Numbered from the stretch's first letter, positions 1-7,580 are shown. The stretch is 42,312 nucleotides of DNA from Pedobacter sp. ASV17 (GCF_016429065.1 NZ_JAELTX010000036.1:1-42312); one strand, 5' to 3'. Notes: generated by a model not told the origin, from the letters alone. Made by a program: numbers and translations.

Positions 1-2201
1 CAGAAAACAACCAACAAAAAATAAGTACCACAATACAGTTCTCAGATAAACAAAATTTACCCTATACCAACTGCCAAGTAAGCTACGAAGTAAAGCTTGG
101 CCAAAAAACAATAGAGAGAGGCAAGGGTATTACCAATAGCCAAGGTGAAATTACGATAGAAGCGACCAACAAGCAACCAGATGCTTTGAAAAGTGGCGCT
201 ATCATAGCCAATATTACGCTACCTAACAAACAGGTGATCGCTAAGGAAATTCCATTAAAAACAACTTCTAAGGAAGTTGACGTACAGTTTTTTCCTGAAG
301 GAGGTAAATTGGTAGATAACCTGCCTAACAAAGTAGGGATTAAAGCGATCAATAGCAATGGTTTAGGCGAACTAACAAAAGGAGTGATCACGACCAATGA
401 TGGTACTGAAATATCACAATTTGAAACCAATAAGCTAGGTATGGGATCTTTTTTCCTTAATCCCGTTGCAGGGCAAGCTTATAAAGCAACGCTTAGTTTC
501 TCCGATGGCACTAAAAAGACCGTTAACCTTCCCGCTGCAGAAAAAAGTGGCTTGGTACTTTCGGTATCAAATACGGACAGCACCAAAATGTCCATCAAAG
601 TTTATATCTCTGAAGATTTGCTCAACAAAGAAGAATACAATCTGATTGCACAACACAATGGTGTTACTTATTTTTCTACCAAAATCGCTTCCAGTAAACA
701 GGTGGTTTCGCTTACCGTACCCAAAGACAGCTTACCTTCTGGAATTGTACAAATCTCTTTATTATCTTCTACGTTTGCCCCGCTAAATGAGCGTATTGTG
801 TTCGTGAATAACTTAAAAGATAAAATCGAAATTACTCCTGAAACCTTAAAGCCAAGTTATGGCAAACGAACAAAAGTAGATTTGTCTGTAGCGGCCACCA
901 ATGACCATAAACCTGTACAGGGAAGTTTTTCCGTTGCGGTTACCAATACTTCAGCGGTTAAGCCCGATCCAGAAAACGAGACCAATATTCTTACAAAGCT
1001 TTTACTTACTTCGGATTTAGTAGGCTATGTAGAAAAACCAAATTATTACTTCCTCAACAACGATAGAAACACCCGCTATGATTTAGACAATCTCTTGCTT
1101 ACACAGGGTTGGAGAAAAATCAATTGGAAGCAAGTAGCAGATGGCACTGAACCTGTTGCAAAATATCCAATAGAAAAGAGATTACAGATTAGCGGAACCG
1201 TTACCAAAGGAGGAAAACCAGTAATTAAAGGTAAAGTTTCCTTGGTATCTTTTTCTGGCGGTTTCTTTATGACGGACACCTTAACGGATGACAAAGGCCG
1301 TTTCAACTTTGATAAGATAGAATTTTTGGACAGCACCAAATTTGTGGTACAAGCCAGAACCGACAAAGACAAAAAATTTGTTGAAATTGTAATGGACGTA
1401 GTACCAGGTCAAGTGACCACTAAAAATCCAAACACTGGCGATATTGAAGTAAACGTAAACCAATCGTTAGCCGCATATTTACAGGAAAGTGGGAAATACT
1501 TTGACGACCAAACCAAAAGAGGTTTGTTAAATAGAACTATTTTGTTAGACCAAGTAACGATTGTAGAGAAACGCAAGCCAACCTACAACTCTTCTAATTT
1601 GGGAGGTGCTGGCAACGCCGATGCCGTGATTACCGCAAAAGAACTAGAAACCGCTTTTTCACTTTCTCAATACTTACAAGGACGGATAGCTGGCGTACAA
1701 ATTAGAAATGGACAAGCATTCGCTCGTGGCAGTCAGTCTCCAATGGCTATTATTGTTGACGGAATGAACTTGGGCGGAGAAGACTTCAACCTAGATGATA
1801 TCGTGGTACAAGACATTGAATCCGTAGAGATTTTGAAAAGCATTGGCACTACTGCTATTTATGGGATGCAAGGTGGAAATGGTGTAATCGTGATCAATAC
1901 CAAACGTGGTCAGGGCATAACTTCCACCAACACTTATACTCCTGGCTTAATTAATTTTACACCAAAAGGCTATGCGGTGGTAAGAGAATTTTACTCGCCA
2001 AAATACGATGTAAAACCAGATACCAGACCAGATCTAAGAACTACCGTTTTCTGGGAGCCACAAATGGCAAGCGACGCTAATGGAAAAGCTAAAGTAAGCT
2101 ATTTCAATACCGATGTACCGGGCATTTACCGTATTGTTATTGAAGGTATCGACATTAACGGAAGCTTGGCAAGAAAGGTATTGACCTACGAAGTAAAATA
2201 A
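1..2201 (+). CDS. Macroglobulin-like / TonB plug-domain surface protein (5' truncated by window)
   Basis: The frame is open from base 3, so the true start lies left of the window; about 732 codons are visible. The visible N-terminal part is a series of beta-rich segments like the MG2 domains of alpha-2-macroglobulin-type proteins. A carboxypeptidase-regulatory-like beta-sandwich follows (about 1180-1400), then a SusC-type plug around 1615-1915 (the IAGVQIRNGQ stretch, then IIVDGMNL, IESVEILKS and GVIVINTKRG). The end (DVPGIYRIVIEGID) resembles a macroglobulin-type domain. No transmembrane beta-barrel follows the plug, so this is not a complete TonB-dependent receptor. Such barrel-less proteins are common in Bacteroidota; their role is unknown to me. 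A cell-envelope location is inferred. The domain type is fairly sure, the function is not. Confidence 0.75.
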   Translation, partial: ENNQQKISTTIQFSDKQNLPYTNCQVSYEVKLGQKTIERGKGITNSQGEITIEATNKQPDALKSGAIIANITLPNKQVIAKEIPLKTTSKEVDVQFFPEGGKLVDNLPNKVGIKAINSNGLGELTKGVITTNDGTEISQFETNKLGMGSFFLNPVAGQAYKATLSFSDGTKKTVNLPAAEKSGLVLSVSNTDSTKMSIKVYISEDLLNKEEYNLIAQHNGVTYFSTKIASSKQVVSLTVPKDSLPSGIVQISLLSSTFAPLNERIVFVNNLKDKIEITPETLKPSYGKRTKVDLSVAATNDHKPVQGSFSVAVTNTSAVKPDPENETNILTKLLLTSDLVGYVEKPNYYFLNNDRNTRYDLDNLLLTQGWRKINWKQVADGTEPVAKYPIEKRLQISGTVTKGGKPVIKGKVSLVSFSGGFFMTDTLTDDKGRFNFDKIEFLDSTKFVVQARTDKDKKFVEIVMDVVPGQVTTKNPNTGDIEVNVNQSLAAYLQESGKYFDDQTKRGLLNRTILLDQVTIVEKRKPTYNSSNLGGAGNADAVITAKELETAFSLSQYLQGRIAGVQIRNGQAFARGSQSPMAIIVDGMNLGGEDFNLDDIVVQDIESVEILKSIGTTAIYGMQGGNGVIVINTKRGQGITSTNTYTPGLINFTPKGYAVVREFYSPKYDVKPDTRPDLRTTVFWEPQMASDANGKAKVSYFNTDVPGIYRIVIEGIDINGSLARKVLTYEVK

Positions 2202-2227
2202 TTTTATGCTTGCATAATAAATTCGAA

Positions 2228-2267
2228 CCTCTTAGCTTTATAAAAATATAAATGTAAAGCTAAGAGG
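2228..2267 (+). promoter_or_regulatory. Hairpin directly in front of the isomerase start codon
   Basis: Arms at 2228-2240 and 2255-2267 are perfect 13-bp complements around a 14-nt AT-rich loop. The right arm ends one base before the ATG at 2269 and contains AAGAGG, so the start region would be partly sequestered in RNA. There is no U-tract after it, which argues against an ordinary terminator for the upstream gene. The regulatory role is inference. Confidence 0.5.
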
Positions 2268-2268
2268 A

Positions 2269-3030
2269 ATGAATACTATTGCAACCACCATCAAAGATAG
2301 ACTTGCCATCATTACGCTAAACCGAGGCAAATCCAATTCGTTGAACCGAGAAATGGTTACCGAATTACAGGACATGCTACACAACATCGAAAACGATGAC
2401 AACATAGGTGGTGTATTGATTACTGGCAGGGAAAATTTCTTTTCTGCGGGCCTAGATTTAATAGAACTTTATCATTATAACGAAGAAGAAGCACTTAGTT
2501 TCTGGCATCTCTTTTTAAATTTCACGGCAAAAATCACCGCTTTTAAAAAACCATTGGTTGCTGCCATTAATGGCCATAGTCCAGCTGGAGGCTGTGTAAT
2601 TGCCTTAGCTTGCGATGCTAGGGTAATGTCAGAGGGCAAATATATCGTTGGCCTCAATGAAGTTCCTGTGGGCATCATCGTTCCAAACAGCATTTTTCAA
2701 CTGTATAGTTTTTGGCTGGGAAATGCCAACGCTTATCGCCATCTGTTAGAAGGAAAACTATTTTCACCTGAAGAAGCTTATGCAGTAGGCTTGGTAGATG
2801 AAGTAGTAAAATCCGAAAGCATTTTAACTGCGGCAGAAAGAAAGGTTAGAAAATACATGGCTTTTGAAGCCAACACCTGGCAACAAAGCAAACTTAACCT
2901 GCGCAAAGACTTAATTGCCGCAACCAGTGCTGATCAGAGTAAAGACTTAGAAATAATGCTAAAACAATGGTGGGCACCAGCTACCCGAGCTATCTTAAAA
3001 TCATTAGTAGATAGCTTACAGAAAAAGTAA
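2269..3030 (+). CDS. Enoyl-CoA isomerase (delta3,delta2-type), crotonase family
   Basis: A 253-residue crotonase-fold protein. It carries the oxyanion-hole region FSAGLDL (about 62-68) and GHSPAGGC (about 102-109). The stretch GLNEVPVGIIVPN (about 128-140) closely follows the pattern I recall from mitochondrial enoyl-CoA delta isomerase 1 (GLNE...GIIAP), where this glutamate is the catalytic base. That makes an isomerase moving cis/trans-3-enoyl-CoA to trans-2-enoyl-CoA more likely than a hydratase. It lies 57 bp upstream of a 2,4-dienoyl-CoA reductase on the same strand. Together they would let the cell oxidise unsaturated fatty acids. The family is certain; the isomerase assignment is likely but rests on motif memory. 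Confidence 0.8.
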   Translation: MNTIATTIKDRLAIITLNRGKSNSLNREMVTELQDMLHNIENDDNIGGVLITGRENFFSAGLDLIELYHYNEEEALSFWHLFLNFTAKITAFKKPLVAAINGHSPAGGCVIALACDARVMSEGKYIVGLNEVPVGIIVPNSIFQLYSFWLGNANAYRHLLEGKLFSPEEAYAVGLVDEVVKSESILTAAERKVRKYMAFEANTWQQSKLNLRKDLIAATSADQSKDLEIMLKQWWAPATRAILKSLVDSLQKK

Positions 3031-3087
3031 TGCATTTTAGTTAGCACCATCTCTAAATACCATTATCCAACCCTTAAATACGAGCAA

Positions 3088-3963
3088 ATGTACAACCAAC
3101 CCATGCTAAAAGATGATGCCCTTAAAGGCAAAACCATTGTTGTTACTGGTGGAGGCACAGGCCTCGGTAAAGCCATGGCTACCTACTTTCTAAAATTGGG
3201 CGCCAATTTGGTCATCACCAGTAGAAAGATAGAAGTATTGCAAAAAACCGCTCAGGAAATGGAAAGTGAAACAGGGGGCAAAGTTTTGGCAGTGCAGTGT
3301 GATGTAAGAGAATATGAACAAGTAGAAAATGTACTCGCAGAAACCATCTCTAAATTTGGCAGCGTAGATGTATTGGTAAACAATGCAGCTGGAAACTTCA
3401 TCTCTCCTACCGAACGTTTATCGGCAAATGCTTTCTCCAGCATTATAGATATTGTACTTAAAGGTACCGTTAACTGCACCTTGGCTTTTGGCAAACACTG
3501 GATCAAGCAAAAACAGGCGGCGAGTGTATTGAATATTGTCACCACTTATGCTTTTACAGGTTCGGCTTATGTCGTTCCTTCGGCATGTGCTAAAGGCGGC
3601 GTCTTAGCACTAACCCGATCTTTAGCGGTAGAATGGGGCAAATATGGAATTAGAAGCAATGCTATTGCTCCTGGCCCTTTTCCAACCAAAGGTGCTTGGG
3701 ACAGATTGCTGCCAGGCGATTTGGCAGAGAAATTTGACTTTAAAAACCGAGTACCATTAAAACGTGTAGGCGACCATCAGGAGCTGGCAAACTTAGCCGC
3801 ATTTTTAGTGAGTGATTTCTCTAACTATATCAACGGGGAAGTGATTACCATTGATGGCGGTGAATGGCTACAAGGAGCGGGACAAATGAACGGCTTGGAG
3901 GCTATCCCATCAGAAATGTGGGATATGTTGGAGCAAATGACCAGATCTGCGAAAGGAAGTTAA
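3088..3963 (+). CDS. 2,4-dienoyl-CoA reductase (SDR family, DECR-like)
   Basis: A 291-residue short-chain dehydrogenase/reductase. The dinucleotide site TGGGTGLG is at 20-27 and NNAAGNFISPTERLS at 98-112. Instead of the usual YxxxK pair it shows Tyr154, Ser165 and Lys169 with the 11- and 4-residue spacing I recall for mammalian DECR1. The loop AGNFISPTERLS and the end EWGKYG...NAIAPGP also match that family. The reaction would be NADPH-dependent reduction of 2,4-dienoyl-CoA to 3-enoyl-CoA, which the upstream isomerase could then convert. The ATG at 3088 gives a short leader before the Rossmann strand; Met6 (3103) is an alternative start. A strong terminator follows. Confidence 0.86.
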   Translation: MYNQPMLKDDALKGKTIVVTGGGTGLGKAMATYFLKLGANLVITSRKIEVLQKTAQEMESETGGKVLAVQCDVREYEQVENVLAETISKFGSVDVLVNNAAGNFISPTERLSANAFSSIIDIVLKGTVNCTLAFGKHWIKQKQAASVLNIVTTYAFTGSAYVVPSACAKGGVLALTRSLAVEWGKYGIRSNAIAPGPFPTKGAWDRLLPGDLAEKFDFKNRVPLKRVGDHQELANLAAFLVSDFSNYINGEVITIDGGEWLQGAGQMNGLEAIPSEMWDMLEQMTRSAKGS

Positions 3964-3980
3964 AGTTCATTGGACAACAA

Positions 3981-4008
3981 AAAAGCCCAGCACGTGCTGG
4001 GCTTTTTT
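3981..4008. terminator. Bidirectional intrinsic terminator
   Basis: A perfect 18-bp palindrome (GCCCAGCACGTGCTGGGC, 3985-4002) is flanked by A4 on the left and T6 on the right. It lies between convergent genes ending at 3963 (+) and 4015 (-), so it can serve both strands. Confidence 0.9.
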
Positions 4009-4014
4009 GTTGCT

Positions 4015-4215
4015 TTACTTTCTAGGCGGTCCTTGCCTAAATTCCTTATTTAACTCTTTAATCAATTTTATTTTAAAGAAAAGAAACGCTGCCAATGCAG
4101 CAATTAGAAAAATAGCAATTAATGGACTTTTATTCTCAAAAGCCCAAAAGGCTCCAAGAATACAAAGGATCAATGCCAAGTTGTAAAAAGCATTTAAAAA
4201 TATTTTCTTTTTCAT
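4015..4215 (-). CDS. Small two-helix membrane protein (possibly DUF6358)
   Basis: A 66-residue protein starting MKKKIF at 4215. Residues about 7-25 and 30-47 form two hydrophobic helices, followed by a basic tail ending in GPPRK. It resembles small membrane proteins I associate with DUF6358 in Sphingobacteriaceae, but that name is tentative. It lies 72 bp downstream of the rhodanese gene on the same strand and ends at the shared terminator. No function can be read from the sequence. Confidence 0.6.
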   Translation of the reverse strand: MKKKIFLNAFYNLALILCILGAFWAFENKSPLIAIFLIAALAAFLFFKIKLIKELNKEFRQGPPRK

Positions 4216-4287
4216 AAAAATGATTGGATTTTGAATCAGAGATGAATGAATGGTATATCGATCATTTCAAAATTCAGTCATTCAAAA

Positions 4288-4605
4288 TTAATATACTGGC
4301 ATGTTAGGGTCAAAAGCTTCTTGCCAAGCCAAAATCCCACCTTTTAAGTTATAAAGATTATCAAAACCATGAACCTGCTCTAATTGCATAATAGCAGCAG
4401 CACTACGTTTACCACTACGGCATTGTACAATTACAGGTTTGTCTCTGTCAATTTTATCAGCCTCAATTAAAATACCACCCAAAGGGATATTCAAACCGTC
4501 TAGGTTAGAGGTTTCATATTCAAAAGTCTCTCTAACATCAATCAGTTGGAAAGGCTCATTGTTATCTATTTTTTGTTTTAAGTCTTGAACTGTAACTTCT
4601 TTCAT
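4288..4605 (-). CDS. Single-domain rhodanese-like protein
   Basis: A 105-residue cytoplasmic protein made of one rhodanese domain. The motif LIDVRETFEYE (21-31) is the usual acidic turn. The active loop CRSGKRS starts at Cys62, the expected persulfide-carrying cysteine. The C-terminal NLKGGILAWQ is the standard end of the fold. These proteins transfer or carry sulfane sulfur; the partner cannot be told here. A CAAAGATA (complement TATCTTTG, a -7-type box) sits 16 bp upstream of the start. The family assignment is firm. Confidence 0.88.
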   Translation of the reverse strand: MKEVTVQDLKQKIDNNEPFQLIDVRETFEYETSNLDGLNIPLGGILIEADKIDRDKPVIVQCRSGKRSAAAIMQLEQVHGFDNLYNLKGGILAWQEAFDPNMPVY

Positions 4606-4767
4606 TTTTTCGTGTTTTGATCAAAGATACGAATTACGTTATTAATTACTTTCATTGCAAAAATCAAACGGCATTTTTACTTTTCTGCTACCTTGAGTTA
4701 AACAGAAATAATTAATTCTCAAAGAACTGTAACATTTGAGTTTGCCAGTCGTTTAACTATAGAATTT

Positions 4768-4775
4768 TAAATTTG
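4768..4775 (+). promoter_or_regulatory. -7 type box close to the DUF4407 start codon
   Basis: TAAATTTG matches the Bacteroidota -7 consensus TAnnTTTG and ends 6 nt before the ATG at 4782. A TTTG at 4741-4744 lies 23 bp upstream, slightly farther than the usual 19-21. If used, transcription would begin at or next to the start codon. Confidence 0.4.
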
Positions 4776-4781
4776 GTTAAT

Positions 4782-5864
4782 ATGAACCGCGTTTCCCGCT
4801 TCCTTTGGTTTTGCTCTGGAGCCCACATTGCTACGCTCGAAAAACATCCTACAGATCATAATAAATATATAGGCATTGGTGCCACTATCTTTTTTACAGG
4901 TCTTTTTGCGGCCCTTTCGGGTGGCTATGCCATGTACTTTGTTTTTAAAGGTGGCGATTTGGCTTGGCTATTTTCTATATTTTTTGGTCTAATTTGGGGT
5001 TTGGCCATTTTTAACATGGACCGCTACATTGTAGGCAGTTTGGACAAAAACGCAAGCTCCAACAAACAGCTTTTACAAGCTACACCTCGTATTTTGCTAG
5101 CCATTATGATTGGTATCGTGATCTCACGCCCCCTGGAACTGAAAATTTTCGATAAAGAAATCAAAGAAAAGCTGAAAGTGAGCTACTTGAATGGTCAACG
5201 TTCAAAAATTGACACTTTAAACAAAGCTTTTGATAAAAAATATACCATTGAAATTGGAAAGTTGAACGAGTTGAAAGCGCAACGCGATTCATTGGCGGCA
5301 GCCATTAAAAGCGACAGACAAAAACTCAACTACGAGATTTTCGGGAATAAAACTACCGAAACTTCGGGGGTGATGGGCTATGGACCTTATGCCAAACGCA
5401 AGGAAGCCGAGCTGAAACAACGTGAGCAAAACCTGGATACGTTGAACGTAGACGTGAGGCAAATGGAGAAGTTTGTAGATGGCAGGAAACAATTTGACGG
5501 TTTGATGAGCGAGAAGCTTTTCACGTCTAAACAACTAGATAGTTTGGCAAATATTGCAGGCTTTGCAGATAGGAACTGGGCATTGGGACAACTCAGTTTT
5601 AATCCCGATGGGTCTAAGGATTTCAACACCTCTTTGGCGGTTACCTTTATTGGGTTGCTCTTTATTTTCTTTGAATGTCTGCCTGTTTTTGTAAAGCTGA
5701 TGAGCGCTAGAGGTTCTTACGATCATGCCATTGAAAATGCAGAGAAGGTGCAAACTCATCTTTCGGATAAAGACAGGGATGCGGATATTACCGTAGCCGA
5801 TCAAATTCAGGACACGAAAATTAGTGTAAAGGCACAGCAGAAAATAGATGAGCTAAAAGCTTAA
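4782..5864 (+). CDS. DUF4407 domain membrane protein
   Basis: A 360-residue protein; ATG 4782 (MNRVSRFLWFCSG) is preferred over an in-frame TTG at 4773 because the family begins with this conserved motif. Hydrophobic segments lie near residues 30-55, 60-80 and 100-120. A long, charged, coiled-coil-like region follows (about 130-270), then one more membrane segment (LAVTFIGLLFIFFECLPVF, about 284-302) and a polar C-terminal tail. The motif FNMDRYIVGSL after the second helix is typical of DUF4407. Its function is unknown. It stands alone between a divergent rhodanese gene and the ORF6N gene. Confidence 0.85.
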   Translation: MNRVSRFLWFCSGAHIATLEKHPTDHNKYIGIGATIFFTGLFAALSGGYAMYFVFKGGDLAWLFSIFFGLIWGLAIFNMDRYIVGSLDKNASSNKQLLQATPRILLAIMIGIVISRPLELKIFDKEIKEKLKVSYLNGQRSKIDTLNKAFDKKYTIEIGKLNELKAQRDSLAAAIKSDRQKLNYEIFGNKTTETSGVMGYGPYAKRKEAELKQREQNLDTLNVDVRQMEKFVDGRKQFDGLMSEKLFTSKQLDSLANIAGFADRNWALGQLSFNPDGSKDFNTSLAVTFIGLLFIFFECLPVFVKLMSARGSYDHAIENAEKVQTHLSDKDRDADITVADQIQDTKISVKAQQKIDELKA

Positions 5865-5878
5865 TAGGCGACTAACGC

Positions 5879-5911
5879 TTTGATATCGCAATTTGCGACT
5901 TCAAATTGTGA
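5879..5911 (+). pseudogene. ORF6N-gene relic with imperfect palindrome
   Basis: The 27 bp at 5879-5905 form a near palindrome around CGCAATTTGCG. Read from 5880 the relic gives LISQFATSN and then a stop at 5916-5918. The intact ORF6N gene has LRSQIATSK at the corresponding place and the same palindrome core. The fragment is therefore likely a decayed ORF6N copy, or a promoter palindrome that shares its sequence. Confidence 0.45.
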
Positions 5912-5983
5912 CACATAGTTGCTATATTAGGTTTATCTATTACAAACAAGCATTTACTTCCAATAATACCTGAAGGTGTTGTT

Positions 5984-6478
5984 GTGAACAAAATTCATGA
6001 GATAAGAGGCCAAAAAGTGATGCTAGATAGTGATTTAGCGGAACTTTACGGCATTGAAACGAAAAGACTTAATGAACAAGTTCGCAGGAATTTAGATAGA
6101 TTCCCAGAGGACTTTATGTTTCGACTTACCGAAAATGAATGGCAGTCTTTGAGGTCGCAAATTGCGACCTCAAAGACTGGAAGAGGAGGAAGGGTATATT
6201 TACCAAATGTTTTCACTGAACACGGCGTCTTAATGCTATCAAGTGTACTTAACAGTTCTCAGGCCATACAAGTAAACATTCAAATCGTAAGAATATTCAC
6301 TCGTTTACGTAAATTATTCGACAATCAAAAGGACCTCCAATTAGAAATAACTGATATCAAAAAACATTTGCAAAACCACGATAAAAACATTGAATTGGTT
6401 TTTACTTACTTGGATGAACTGACTGAAAAAAAAGCGAAGCCCAGAAAAAGAATTGGTTTTAAACCTGATGATCTTTAA
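5984..6478 (+). CDS. ORF6N (KilA-N-like) domain protein
   Basis: 164 residues from a GTG start. The ORF6N core is clear: IRGQKVMLDSDLAELYG (about 7-23), RRNLDRFPEDFMFRL (34-48), LPNVFTEHGVLMLSSVLNS (73-91) and AIQVNIQIVRIF (94-105). A coiled-coil-like stretch and a basic end (KPRKRIGFK) follow. The domain is found in phage and mobile-element proteins and is thought to bind DNA. In relatives I recall, about 14 residues precede the core; here the frame stays open upstream to 5912 and reads NKHLLPIIPEGVVV before the GTG, but has only ATT/ATA there. The true start is thus uncertain (ATT at 5939 is one option). The gene contains a perfect 35-bp palindrome. Confidence 0.85.
   Translation: MNKIHEIRGQKVMLDSDLAELYGIETKRLNEQVRRNLDRFPEDFMFRLTENEWQSLRSQIATSKTGRGGRVYLPNVFTEHGVLMLSSVLNSSQAIQVNIQIVRIFTRLRKLFDNQKDLQLEITDIKKHLQNHDKNIELVFTYLDELTEKKAKPRKRIGFKPDDL
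6144..6178. repeat. Perfect 35-bp palindrome inside the ORF6N gene
   Basis: Arms 6144-6160 and 6162-6178 are exact 17-bp complements around a single A at 6161. The core is GAGGTCGCAA / TTGCGACCTC. It encodes the segment QSLRSQIATSKTG. The same core recurs, imperfectly, at 5879-5905 and with perfect 13-bp arms at 7276-7306. Confidence 0.95.
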
Positions 6479-6563
6479 AAGCACTCCTTATTAACAAACA
6501 AAGTCTTATATTCAGTGTTAATCACAAGACAATCAACTAAATATTAAACTAATTTGAGTTCGG

Positions 6564-7208
6564 ATGAAAAATTTAATGATGGCCGCTGGCCTCATGCTAT
6601 TGTTTGCCACGGCCTGCAATAGCGAGAAAAAAAGTAGCGCTGCTGACAGTACTACAGCTGATACTTCTACCGCCAAAAACAACAATACTTCTAAACCAGT
6701 CGACTCGGCCGAGATGATGAAAGCCTGGGAAGCTTACATGGCCCCAGGAAGCGAGCATCAATGGATGGCCAAATCTGTAGGCAACTGGGAAGCTGAATGT
6801 TCTTTCTATAAGCCAGATGGTTCTATTATGTCTACCAGCCCGGGTATTAAAGCCGAAACCAAAATGGTTTTGGGAGGACGTTACTTACAATCTAATTATA
6901 AAGGGATGATGGATGGTATGCCATTTGAAGGAATGAATACCATGGCCTATGATAATGCCAGAAAAGTTTACATCAGCACTTGGATAGACAATATGGGCAC
7001 AGGATTGATGTATGCAGAGGGCACCTTTGATAAAGATCATAAAGTAATGACTTTTAAAGGTAACGCAACAGATGCGGCATCTGGCAAACAAATTCAGTTC
7101 AGAGAAACATTTACTATTGTTGACAACAACAATCAACTGATGGAAATGTACGATACTAAAGATGGCAAGGAAGCCAAAACCATGTCGATTAAGTTGGTGA
7201 GGAAATAA
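6564..7208 (+). CDS. DUF1579 lipoprotein
   Basis: 214 residues. The N terminus is a lipoprotein signal with the acceptor Cys18 (LLFATAC), followed by a low-complexity Ser/Thr/Lys linker to about residue 48. The rest matches DUF1579: WEAYMAPGSEHQWMAK, GNWEAECSFYKPDG, MVLGGRYLQSNYKG and the repeated beta strands to the end. The fold is lipocalin-like in that family; the ligand is unknown. It should be anchored in the envelope facing the periplasm. It stands alone, with its own terminator. Confidence 0.85.
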   Translation: MKNLMMAAGLMLLFATACNSEKKSSAADSTTADTSTAKNNNTSKPVDSAEMMKAWEAYMAPGSEHQWMAKSVGNWEAECSFYKPDGSIMSTSPGIKAETKMVLGGRYLQSNYKGMMDGMPFEGMNTMAYDNARKVYISTWIDNMGTGLMYAEGTFDKDHKVMTFKGNATDAASGKQIQFRETFTIVDNNNQLMEMYDTKDGKEAKTMSIKLVRK

Positions 7209-7233
7209 CATTGGATTTACAATCACTATTAAG

Positions 7234-7266
7234 AGCCTATCGATATTTCGATAGGCTTTTTTATTT
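7234..7266 (+). terminator. Intrinsic terminator after the DUF1579 gene
   Basis: The 10-bp stem AGCCTATCGA / TCGATAGGCT (7234-7243 and 7248-7257) with a 4-nt loop is followed by a T-rich run. Confidence 0.85.
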
Positions 7267-7275
7267 ATTGATCAG

Positions 7276-7425
7276 CATTTGAGGTCACCAATTGTGACCT
7301 CAAATGTTGACAAAATGGGTTTACGACATTTCCTTTTACAGAATATAGCATACTCATGCTGTCAAGTATTTTAAATAGTCCTCAAGCGATACAAGCTTAC
7401 ACTATTGCTAAAAAACCTCGCAGGT
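7276..7425 (+). pseudogene. Decayed, frameshifted ORF6N fragment
   Basis: From 7279 the sequence reads LRSPIVTSNVDKMG; after a frame change near 7320 it reads FPFTEYSILMLSSILNS and PQAIQA up to about 7400. These line up with LRSQIATSK...VFTEHGVLMLSSVLNS and SQAIQV of the intact gene at 5984-6478. The start of this fragment has the palindrome with perfect 13-bp arms (7276-7288, 7294-7306). The 5' and 3' parts of the gene are missing. Its right edge merges with an AAACCTnnnAGGTTT palindrome at 7413-7427. Confidence 0.75.
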
Positions 7426-7427
7426 TT
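7413..7427. repeat. AAACCTnnnAGGTTT palindrome
   Basis: AAACCTCGCAGGTTT. The same pattern with CAT/ATG in the centre occurs twice, in opposite orientation, at 29414-29462. Confidence 0.6.
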
Positions 7428-7512
7428 AAAACTACAACCAACATCGGCACTTGTAAACAAAAACGCTACTATACTTGCTTTTCAAATGATCAATCTTATT
7501 ACTACTGATACC

Positions 7513-7540
7513 CCGCAACTTACAATTCGCAATTTTTTCG
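7513..7540. repeat. 7-bp-period tract
   Basis: Four degenerate heptads: CCGCAAC, TTACAAT, TCGCAAT, TTTTTCG. It lies just upstream of the rplM promoter. Confidence 0.4.
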
Positions 7541-7549
7541 CCCCAACTA

Positions 7550-7580
7550 TTTGGTATTTAAAGTATTCTCCGTATCTTTG
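7550..7580 (+). promoter_or_regulatory. Promoter of the rplM-rpsI-rpsB-tsf operon
   Basis: TTTG at 7550-7553, a 19-bp spacer, then TATCTTTG at 7573-7580. This is the canonical Bacteroidota -33/-7 arrangement. Start of transcription is expected near 7586, giving a leader of roughly 50 nt before the GTG at 7636. Confidence 0.8.
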
